Shown here one piece after another: positions 9,175-15,704 of a stretch of DNA of 64,000 nt; the stretch's first letter is position 1, and the number at the start of each line of letters is the position of its first letter. Position numbers and translations under genes: made by a program. The notes under the pieces were generated by a model. That model was not told the origin of the DNA, did no database searches, and saw only the letters and a list, made by a program, of their open reading frames with translations. The stretch is from Saccharothrix luteola (GTDB lineage: Bacteria; Actinomycetota; Actinomycetes; Mycobacteriales; Pseudonocardiaceae), in contig NZ_JAJHUO010000006.1 of assembly GCF_020859565.1 (NCBI RefSeq), forward strand, positions 62,001 to 126,000. The letters run 5' to 3'.

Positions 9175-10356
9175 CTAGGCGATGACAGCCTCGGCGGCGC
9201 GGTCGGGCGCGGCGGTGACGCGGTGCCTGCGCGTCGGCATCCCGAAGGTCGGGTGGGCCATGCCGAAGGCCGCGCCACGGAGGACGGCCGCCTTGAGGCG
9301 CGCGGCCGGGCGACCGCGCAGGGCCCAGGTCTTCGACCGGGCGTCGCCGTCGACCACTTGGAAGATCGCGTCCTTCCGGCCGAGGCTGATGTGGTTGCCG
9401 ACGTAGACCAGCGAGGTCTTCGGGATCTCGCGACCGGTCAGGTCGCCGACGATCGCGGCCACCGCCTGCTTGGCGGTGTACCCGGCCGAGGCGCAGGACA
9501 TCGGCAGCGGCCGGCCGTTCTCCCCGATGACGTGGACGCTGTCGCCGATGGCGTAGACATCGGGGTGCGAGACCGACCGCATCATGCGGTCGACCAGGAT
9601 CTGACCGTTGTCGGTGACCTCCAGGCCGCTGGCGGCGGCGATGGGGTGGACGGCGAAACCGGCCGCCCACACGGTGGCGTCGGCGGCGAGGGCGGTGCCG
9701 TCGGCGGTGATGGCGCGTGCTGCCTCGACGCGCTCGACGGTGGTGTGCTCGTGGACGGTGATGCCGAACCGGTCGAACGCGCGCAGCAGGTGGCGGCGGG
9801 CCTTCGGGCCGAGCCAGCCGCCCAGCTCACCGCTGGTGGCGAGGGTGACGGCGAGTTCGGGCCGGGATTCGGCGATCTCGGTGGCGGCCTCGATCGCGGT
9901 CAGGTTGCCGCCGACGACCAGCACCGTCCCGGTGCCGCCCAGCTCGTCCAGGCGCTGCCGCAGGCGCAGGGCCGCGGGCCGGGCGGCGATGGGGAAGGCG
10001 TGCTCGGCCACGCCCAGGACGCCGTGGTCGGCGGCCGTGCTGCCGAGCGCGTAGAGGAGGGTGTCGTAGTCGAGTCGGTCGCCGTCCGCCACGGTGACCG
10101 TCCGCCGCTCGGCGTCGACGGCGGTGACCCGCGCCAGTCGCAGGCGGATGCCGGTGCCCGCGAAGAGCTCCGCCAGGTCGTAGCGGCGCAGGTCCTGGCC
10201 CGCGGCGAGCTGGTGCAGGCGCATCCGCTCGACGAAGTCGGGCTCGGCGTTGACGACGGTGATCTCGACGTCGTCGGCGTGCAGGCGGCGGGCGAGTTGT
10301 CCGGCGGCGTAGCCCCCGGCGTAGCCGGCTCCCAGGACGATGATGCGGTGCTTCAT
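9175..10356 (-). CDS. FAD-dependent pyridine nucleotide-disulfide oxidoreductase (type II NADH dehydrogenase-like)
   Basis: The product has 393 residues. An ATG at 10356 with AGGAG 8 nt upstream is better supported than the longer in-frame reading from 10440. The FAD dinucleotide-binding loop is VLGAGYAGGYAAGQL at the N-terminus. A second NAD(P)H-binding Rossmann loop (VLVVGGNLTAIEAATEIAE) lies near 160, and VYAIGDSVHV supplies the FAD-contacting aspartate. No redox-active CxxC is visible, so it is Ndh-2/AIF-like rather than a disulfide reductase. It is the first gene of a two-gene unit with the ECF41 sigma factor and is probably the main target of that factor. Confidence 0.8.
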   Translation of the reverse strand: MKHRIIVLGAGYAGGYAAGQLARRLHADDVEITVVNAEPDFVERMRLHQLAAGQDLRRYDLAELFAGTGIRLRLARVTAVDAERRTVTVADGDRLDYDTLLYALGSTAADHGVLGVAEHAFPIAARPAALRLRQRLDELGGTGTVLVVGGNLTAIEAATEIAESRPELAVTLATSGELGGWLGPKARRHLLRAFDRFGITVHEHTTVERVEAARAITADGTALAADATVWAAGFAVHPIAAASGLEVTDNGQILVDRMMRSVSHPDVYAIGDSVHVIGENGRPLPMSCASAGYTAKQAVAAIVGDLTGREIPKTSLVYVGNHISLGRKDAIFQVVDGDARSKTWALRGRPAARLKAAVLRGAAFGMAHPTFGMPTRRHRVTAAPDRAAEAVIA

Positions 10357-10389
10357 GTTCACGCTCCTGTCGGGTTCGCTCGTCCTCTG

Positions 10390-10416
10390 AACGGGACAGC
10401 GCCTCGATCCCTGACA
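10390..10416 (-). promoter_or_regulatory. Candidate ECF41-type promoter of the oxidoreductase/sigma-factor unit
   Basis: On the minus strand TGTCAGG (10416-10410) and CGTT (10393-10390) are separated by 16 nt and lie 34 nt before the oxidoreductase ATG. The published ECF41 consensus is TGTCACA with CGTC about 16-17 nt downstream, so the match is good but imperfect. It would give autoregulation. Confidence 0.45.
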
Positions 10417-10581
10417 GGTTTCGGCTGTGGCGTGGGTCACCCCGGCGCAGGTCGGTGTTCGACGCCTTGCCGGACCTGGTCAGTCGATACTGCGGGTGCG
10501 GTGGTGGCGACGGCGTTGCGGCACGAGTCGGGTCCGGACGACCGCCGAGGTGCGCGGCCTCGGTCCGGTCAACGGCGACGC

Positions 10582-11409
10582 CTACCGCTCGACCAGGCGG
10601 TGGCGGCCCGCGTAGACGTTCATCGACGTGCCGCGCAGGAAGCCGACCAGGGTCATGCCGACGTCCGCGGCCAGGTCGACGGCCAGCGACGACGGCGCGG
10701 AGACGGCGGCGAGCACGGGGATGCCGGCCATCGCCGCCTTCTGCACCAGCTCGAACGACGCCCGGCCGCTCACCATCAGGACGGTGGAGGTGAGGGGCAG
10801 GCCGCGGTGCTTCAGGCCCCAGCCGTGGACCTTGTCCACCGCGTTGTGCCTGCCGACGTCCTCCCGCAGGCACAACAGCTCGCCCTCCGCGTCGAACAGG
10901 CCGGCCGCGTGCAGGCCGCCCGTGCGGTCGAAGACCCGTTGGGCGGCGCGCAGTTCGTCCGGCAGCACGGCGAGGGTCTCGGCGTCGATGGTGAGCGGGT
11001 CGTCGGCCACCGGCCAGGTGGCGCTGGTGCGCACGGCGTCGAGGCTCGCCTTGCCGCACAGGCCGCAGGACGACGTCATGTAGAAGTTGCGCTCGATCGA
11101 CGGGTCGGGCGGTGGCACGCCCGCCGCCAGCACGACGTCCAGCACGTTGTAGGTGTTGCCGCCGTCGGTGGTCGCGCCCGCGCAGTAGCGGATCGAGGTG
11201 ATGTGCTCCGCGGCGCGGACCACGCCTTCGCTGACCAGGAAACCCGCCGCCAGGTCGAAGTCGTCACCCGGCGTGCGCATGGTCACGGACAGCGGTTTGC
11301 CGGCGACGCGGATCTCCAGCGGCTCCTCGACGGTGAGGGTGTCCGCGCGGGCGTCGGCCACGCCGTCCACCACGCGCACTACCCGTCGCCTGCTCGTCAC
11401 TCGTCCCAT
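10582..11409 (-). CDS. fdhD: Formate dehydrogenase accessory sulfurtransferase FdhD
   Basis: The 275-residue product starts at ATG 11409 with GGAG 7 nt upstream. It carries the conserved FdhD motif SSCGLCGKAS, with the two functional cysteines at about 115 and 118, followed by FDRTGGLHAAGLFD and LREDVGRHNAVDKV. FdhD takes sulfur from a cysteine desulfurase and passes it to the bis-MGD cofactor before insertion into formate dehydrogenase. The client is almost certainly FdsA, encoded divergently 4 kb away. The start overlaps the preceding small gene by 13 nt, so it is part of the antiporter/unknown/fdhD operon. Confidence 0.93.
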   Translation of the reverse strand: MGRVTSRRRVVRVVDGVADARADTLTVEEPLEIRVAGKPLSVTMRTPGDDFDLAAGFLVSEGVVRAAEHITSIRYCAGATTDGGNTYNVLDVVLAAGVPPPDPSIERNFYMTSSCGLCGKASLDAVRTSATWPVADDPLTIDAETLAVLPDELRAAQRVFDRTGGLHAAGLFDAEGELLCLREDVGRHNAVDKVHGWGLKHRGLPLTSTVLMVSGRASFELVQKAAMAGIPVLAAVSAPSSLAVDLAADVGMTLVGFLRGTSMNVYAGRHRLVER

Positions 11410-11849
11410 GTGGACACTCCTCGTCTCGGCACAGCTCGGCACAGCTCGGCGCACTCGGCCAGCAGGCGGCGCAGGGCTTCGTCGCGGTGCTCCCCCGCCG
11501 CGAGCGCCACCTCCTTGGTCGCGCGGTGGACCGCCAGCGCGGGCCACCACCTCGTCCACCGGGCACGGGGGCGACCCGCCGCGCGGAGGCAGTGCTCGAC
11601 CAGGGCGTCCGCGCAGCGGGCGGTGGAGGTGCCGATCAACGGCACCGCGAAGACCAGCAGCGCACGGCGGCCGTCCGGCGTGCTGAGGTCGTTCACGCGG
11701 CGGGCGACGGCGCCCAGGACCGGGTGCACGGTCGCCGGCCGGTCGGTCCACTCCTCGTCCGCCAGCGCGGACACCAGTTCCAGCAGGCAGCAGCCGTGCG
11801 CCGGGGTGACGTGCCGCCCCGGCGCCAACCGGGGCAGCCGGGTGGTCAC
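11397..11849 (-). CDS. Conserved protein of unknown function between OFA antiporter and fdhD
   Basis: The product has 150 residues. The GTG start at 11849 overlaps the antiporter stop (GTGA), and the end overlaps the fdhD start by 13 nt; this tight coupling on both sides is the main evidence that it is real. The N-terminal half reads HGCCLLELVSALADEEWTD, then HPVLGAVARRVND, a pattern I associate with a small family of uncharacterised actinobacterial proteins. There is no signal peptide and no clear membrane helix. Position suggests a helper for formate dehydrogenase maturation or for the antiporter, but no function can be assigned. Confidence 0.7.
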   Translation of the reverse strand: MTTRLPRLAPGRHVTPAHGCCLLELVSALADEEWTDRPATVHPVLGAVARRVNDLSTPDGRRALLVFAVPLIGTSTARCADALVEHCLRAAGRPRARWTRWWPALAVHRATKEVALAAGEHRDEALRRLLAECAELCRAVPRRGVSTWDE

Positions 11850-13156
11850 GACGCCTCACGCGGGTGCGGCAGCAGCTGGCGGGGGCGTCCCGGCCGGCTG
11901 AACCGCCCGCCCAGCGCCGCGCCGGCCACGCCGAGCACGGCGGCGGTGAGGAACGGGCTGGCGTAGCCGTGCGACACGACGACCAGGGACGCCAAGCCGA
12001 CGCCGAGGACGCCGCCGAGGGCCTTGGCGCTGTAGATGACGGCGAAGTTGAGCGGCGCGGTGTCCTCGCCGAAGTACTCGCGCACGAGTCCGACCAGCAG
12101 CGAGTAGCAGCAGCTCGTGCCGAGACCGGCCACGCCCGCGCCGACCAGCAGGGCGACGGCGTCCTGCCGCTGACCGCCGAACAGCAGCACGAGCTGGGCG
12201 AGGCCGCCGGTCGCCATCGCCAGCCGCAGCGTGAGCCGCCTGCCGATGGCCTCGGAGATCCGGCCCGCGAGGATCCGCCCCGCCCCCGCCGACGCGGCCA
12301 GCACCGCCAGGGCCACCGCCGCGAACACCGTCCCGTCGGCGAAGGCGGCCAGGAACACCAGGTCGAACAACGACACCGCCGCCGCGAACACCACCGTCAC
12401 GTACATCGGCACGAGGACACCGCTGCGCAGCGCCTCCCCCGGCTTGAAGTGGCGGATGGCGGGGCGGTTGCTGCGGTGCGTGCGCCGTTCCCGGTGGCGA
12501 GGGTCGACGTCGGCGGGCCACCAGTTCGGTGGCGGGTCGCGCAACGGCAGGCCGCACGCGGTCACGACCACCAGCACGACCAGTGCCGCGACGGACAGGA
12601 ACGCGGTCCGGCTGCCCGCGTCGAACCAGAGGCCGGCCGCCAGCGCGAACGGCACGCCGCCGAGCGCGAACGCGCCGGTGATCAGGGAGATCCGGCCGGT
12701 GACCCGGTCGGGGAACCAGCGGATGACAGTGCCGACGCACGTCGCGTAGACGAGACCGGTGCCGACGCCGCCGACCAGCGAGTAGCCGAGGTGGACGACG
12801 AGCAGGTGGTCGGCGGAGCCGAGGGTGAGCAGGCCGATCGCGCCGAGCACGGCGCCGAGGACGACGGCGGCGCGCGGTGGCAGCAGGCCGCGATCGCGCA
12901 ACCACGCGGCCGGGAACGCGATGCCCGCCTGGCACGCCGTCCAGAGCGCGAACGCCCAGCACAGCTCGACCAGGCTCCACCGCTGCGCCAACACCGGCAC
13001 CAGAGCGCCGAACCCGTACTGGGCGGTGCCGGTGACGAGCATGGCGATGCCGCTGAGCCAGGCGATCCGGCCGCGTGGACGGCCCAGCAGCTCGTGGTCC
13101 GACTCACCGATGCGGTAGCGGCGGCCGTAGACGTCGAGGACTTCACGCACCTGCAT
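11846..13156 (-). CDS. OFA-family MFS transporter (oxalate/formate antiporter-like, OxlT family)
   Basis: The 436-residue product is read from ATG 13156; GGAGG lies 9 nt upstream and leaves no room for the in-frame GTG at 13165. It is a polytopic MFS protein with about 12 hydrophobic segments. OFA-family traits are GTGLVYATCVGTVIRWFPDR in the first half and the cytoplasmic-loop signature DPPPNWWPADVDP before the second half. OxlT exchanges external oxalate for internal formate, pulling protons into the pathway energetics. It shares operator B with the rest of the regulon and is followed without gap by the 150-aa unknown and fdhD. Whether it moves oxalate, formate or both is inference from family and neighbours. 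Confidence 0.85.
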   Translation of the reverse strand: MQVREVLDVYGRRYRIGESDHELLGRPRGRIAWLSGIAMLVTGTAQYGFGALVPVLAQRWSLVELCWAFALWTACQAGIAFPAAWLRDRGLLPPRAAVVLGAVLGAIGLLTLGSADHLLVVHLGYSLVGGVGTGLVYATCVGTVIRWFPDRVTGRISLITGAFALGGVPFALAAGLWFDAGSRTAFLSVAALVVLVVVTACGLPLRDPPPNWWPADVDPRHRERRTHRSNRPAIRHFKPGEALRSGVLVPMYVTVVFAAAVSLFDLVFLAAFADGTVFAAVALAVLAASAGAGRILAGRISEAIGRRLTLRLAMATGGLAQLVLLFGGQRQDAVALLVGAGVAGLGTSCCYSLLVGLVREYFGEDTAPLNFAVIYSAKALGGVLGVGLASLVVVSHGYASPFLTAAVLGVAGAALGGRFSRPGRPRQLLPHPREAS

Positions 13157-13174
13157 GAGGATCACCCTCCTTGC

Positions 13175-13200
13175 AGATTGTATACAGTATTGAGTAGCCT
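13175..13200. promoter_or_regulatory. Operator B, upstream of the OFA antiporter
   Basis: The core is ATTGTATACAGTAT within the same frame as operator A, including the leading AG and the trailing GTAGCC. It ends 19 nt before the antiporter ATG, overlapping the expected start of transcription and close to the ribosome site. Such a position suits repression. Confidence 0.6.
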
Positions 13201-13226
13201 AGCGCCTGTATGCATTCCTGAACACC

Positions 13227-13540
13227 CCTCAAGCGGACCCCCTGCGCACCCCCTGGACCGAGGCGAGGCAGGCGGCCCGACAGGCGGGGAAGCCGTTGGA
13301 CGTGGTGTTGGCGTCGCCGTTGCGCGCACTGGTGGCCGTGCCGTCGTTCGGCAACTCGGCGATGGACGGATACGCGGTGGCGGGGTGCGGACCGTGGATC
13401 GTGGCCGGGCGCGGGCGGGTGACATGGCGGGTTCGCTGCACAGCGGCCACGCGGTCGAGATCGCGACCGGCGCGCCCCTGCCGTGCGGTGCAGACGCCGT
13501 GCTGCCGTGGAACACGCCGAGGTCGCGGACGCGTGAGTGA
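13227..13540 (+). pseudogene. moeA: Remnant of moeA (molybdopterin molybdenumtransferase), frameshifted and truncated
   Basis: In one frame (from about 13227) the DNA encodes a piece close to the MoeA N-terminus: TPWTEARQAARQAGKPLDV, then FGNSAMDGYAVAGCGPWIV, where SAMDGYAV is the MoeA signature. At about 13410-13440 the reading moves to another frame and continues as GHAVEIATGAPLPCGADAV, the next MoeA block, then stops at 13540. There is no start codon in front of the first block, the middle domains are missing, and the stretch ends about 110 codons in. It lies in the 539-bp gap between the antiporter and fdsG. MoeA inserts molybdate into the cofactor needed by the neighbouring formate dehydrogenase, so a dedicated copy probably once stood here. 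Confidence 0.8.
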
Positions 13541-13651
13541 TGGGCGACGTGGGGCCGGGTCGACACGTCCGGCGGGTCGACGAGAGCTGCCCCGGGTTCG
13601 GCGGTGGCGAGGTCGAGGCGCTGCCTGTCGCCAGCGGGAGCAGAGGCGTAC

Positions 13652-13677
13652 AGTTTGAATACGGTATACAGTCTGCG
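13652..13677. promoter_or_regulatory. Operator C, upstream of the formate dehydrogenase operon
   Basis: The core TTTGAATACGGTAT aligns with operators A and B around ATAC-N-GTAT, with AG before and AGT after the core conserved. It ends 19 nt before fdsG ATG 13696, the same distance as operator B from its gene. Confidence 0.55.
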
Positions 13678-13695
13678 GGCGACAGTGGAGGCCAC

Positions 13696-14160
13696 ATGAG
13701 CGTGGTGGAACGGGTGCTCGCCGTGATCGAGGCGCATCGCGGCGACCGGGGCGCGCTGCTCCCGATCCTGCACGGCATCCAGGCCGAGTTCGGCTACGTC
13801 GACCAGTCGGTGATCCCGTTGGTGGCCAAGGAGCTGAACCTGTCGCGGGCGGACGTGCACGGCGTCGTCACCTTCTACAGCGACTTCCGCAGCGAGCCCG
13901 CTGGCCGCGTCACCGTGCAGCTGTGCCGCGCCGAGGCGTGCCAGTCGGTCGGGTCCGAGCGCTTGGTCGCGCACGCCGAGGCCGCGTACGGCGTGCAGGT
14001 GGGCCAGACCGGCGCGGACGCGGCGGTCACCCTCGACCAGGTGTTCTGCCTGGGCAACTGCGCCCTCGGACCCGCCGCCCGGGTCAACGGGCGGCTGCAC
14101 GGACGGCTCGACCCGGCCCGGCTGGACGGGCTGGTCGACGCGGAGATGGAGCTGCGATGA
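13696..14160 (+). CDS. fdsG: NAD-dependent formate dehydrogenase gamma subunit (NuoE-like)
   Basis: The 154-residue product starts at an ATG with GTGGAG 5 nt upstream. It is a NuoE/24-kDa-type thioredoxin-fold protein with four cysteines for one [2Fe-2S] cluster (Cys77, Cys82, Cys118, Cys122 in LCRAEAC and FCLGNC). The N-terminal helical part contains LLPILHGIQAEFGYV, typical of the family. It passes electrons between the FdsA cluster chain and the FMN of FdsB. The stop overlaps the fdsB start (ATGA). Transcription probably begins at operator C. Confidence 0.92.
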   Translation: MSVVERVLAVIEAHRGDRGALLPILHGIQAEFGYVDQSVIPLVAKELNLSRADVHGVVTFYSDFRSEPAGRVTVQLCRAEACQSVGSERLVAHAEAAYGVQVGQTGADAAVTLDQVFCLGNCALGPAARVNGRLHGRLDPARLDGLVDAEMELR

Positions 14161-15704
14161 CCACCACCGTCTACGTCCCGCGCGACGCCGCCGCGCTCTC
14201 GGTCGGCGCGGACGCCGTCGCCGCCGCGATCACCCGGGAAGCCGCGCTCACGGGCCGGGCCGTCCGGGTCGTGCGCAACGGCTCGCGCGGCATGCTGTGG
14301 CTGGAGACGCTGGTCGAGGTGGCCACCGACGCGGGCCGGGTCGGGTACGGGCCGGTGACCGCCGAGGCCGTGCCCGCGTTGGTCGCCGCCGGGATGTTGG
14401 ACGGCGCGGAGCACGGGTTGCGGGTCGGGGTGGTCGAGGAGCTGCCGTGGTTCCGCGCGCAGCACCGGCTGTGCTTCGCGCGCGTCGGCGTCACCGACCC
14501 GTTGTCGCCCGACGACTACCTCGCGCACGGCGGGATGACGGGTCTGCGGCGGGCGTTGGCGATCGGACCGGCGGCGACGGTCGCCGAGGTGACCGACTCC
14601 GGGTTGCGCGGACGTGGCGGCGCGGGGTTCCCGGCGGGCATCAAGTGGAAGACCGTCGCGGACACGCCCGGCGAGCTGAAGTTCGTGTGCTGCAACGCCG
14701 ACGAGGGCGACAGCGGCACGTTCGCCGACCGGATGCTCATCGAGGGCGACCCGTTCTGCCTGATCGAGGGAATGGCCATCGCGGCTTTCGCGGTCGGCGC
14801 CACCGAGGGCTACATCTACATACGGTCGGAGTACCCCGAAGCGGTGCGGACGTTCCGCCGGGCGATCGACATCGCGTACGCGCGGGGTTGGCTCGGGGAC
14901 GACGTGCTCGGTTCCGCGCTGAAGTTCGACCTGATGGTGCGCGTCGGCGCGGGCGCGTACATCTGCGGCGAGGAGACCTCCATGCTGGAGAGCCTGGAGG
15001 GCAAGCGGGGCGTGGTGCGGGCGAAACCGCCGATCCCCGCGATCACCGGCCTGTTCGGCAAGCCGACCGTGGTGAACAACGTGCTCACGCTGGCGTCCGT
15101 GCCCGCGATCCTGGCCGACGGCGGCGCGTCCTACCAGGCGTTGGGCGTGCAGCGGTCGCGGGGCACGCAGGTGTTCCAGCTCGCCGGGAACATCGCGCGC
15201 GGCGGCGTGTTCGAGTCGGCGTTCGGCGTCTCGCTGCGCGACCTGGTCGAAGTGCACGGCGGCGGCACGCTCTCCGGCCGGCCGGTGCGCGCGGTGCAGG
15301 TGGGCGGGCCGCTCGGGGCGTACCTGCCGGCGTCCGGGCTGGACCTGGCGATGGACTACGAGGCGTTCGCCGAGGCGGGCGCGATGCTCGGCCACGGCGG
15401 CATCGTGGTGTTCGACGACACCGTGGACATGGCGTCGATGGCGCGGTTCGCGTTCTCGTTCTGCGCGGAGGAGTCCTGCGGCAAGTGCACGCCGTGCCGG
15501 GTCGGCGCGGTGCGCGGGGTCGAGGTGATCGACCGGATCGTCGGCGGCGAGGACGTCGACGACAACCTCGCCCTGCTGGGCGACCTCTGCGAGCTGATGG
15601 CCGACGGGTCGCTGTGCGCGATGGGCGGCCTCACGCCCAACCCGGTGCGGAGCGCGCTGCAGCACTTCGCCGACGACTTCACCCCAAGGAGGGCCACCCC
15701 GTGA
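14157..15704 (+). CDS. fdsB: NAD-dependent formate dehydrogenase beta subunit (NuoF-like, FMN/NAD site)
   Basis: The product has 515 residues. The first ~110 form a thioredoxin-like domain without cluster cysteines, as in FdsB. Then come the nucleotide-binding GRGGAGFPAG (152-161) and NADEGDSGTFADR motifs of NuoF proteins, and near the C-terminus ESCGKCTPCRVG plus a later cysteine bind one [4Fe-4S] cluster. It holds FMN and reduces NAD+ with electrons from formate. Start and stop overlap its neighbours by 4 nt on both sides, which fixes the operon order G-B-A. Confidence 0.93.
   Translation: MTTTVYVPRDAAALSVGADAVAAAITREAALTGRAVRVVRNGSRGMLWLETLVEVATDAGRVGYGPVTAEAVPALVAAGMLDGAEHGLRVGVVEELPWFRAQHRLCFARVGVTDPLSPDDYLAHGGMTGLRRALAIGPAATVAEVTDSGLRGRGGAGFPAGIKWKTVADTPGELKFVCCNADEGDSGTFADRMLIEGDPFCLIEGMAIAAFAVGATEGYIYIRSEYPEAVRTFRRAIDIAYARGWLGDDVLGSALKFDLMVRVGAGAYICGEETSMLESLEGKRGVVRAKPPIPAITGLFGKPTVVNNVLTLASVPAILADGGASYQALGVQRSRGTQVFQLAGNIARGGVFESAFGVSLRDLVEVHGGGTLSGRPVRAVQVGGPLGAYLPASGLDLAMDYEAFAEAGAMLGHGGIVVFDDTVDMASMARFAFSFCAEESCGKCTPCRVGAVRGVEVIDRIVGGEDVDDNLALLGDLCELMADGSLCAMGGLTPNPVRSALQHFADDFTPRRATP

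Noticed and set aside
10357..10581. Coding sequence in the 225-bp gap between fdhD and the oxidoreductase
   Set aside because: Frames are short and composition is not coding-like; the gap is explained by the oxidoreductase promoter.
9163..11901. Long plus-strand open frame over the oxidoreductase and fdhD
   Set aside because: Antisense shadow of well-conserved genes; no start context and no recognisable protein.
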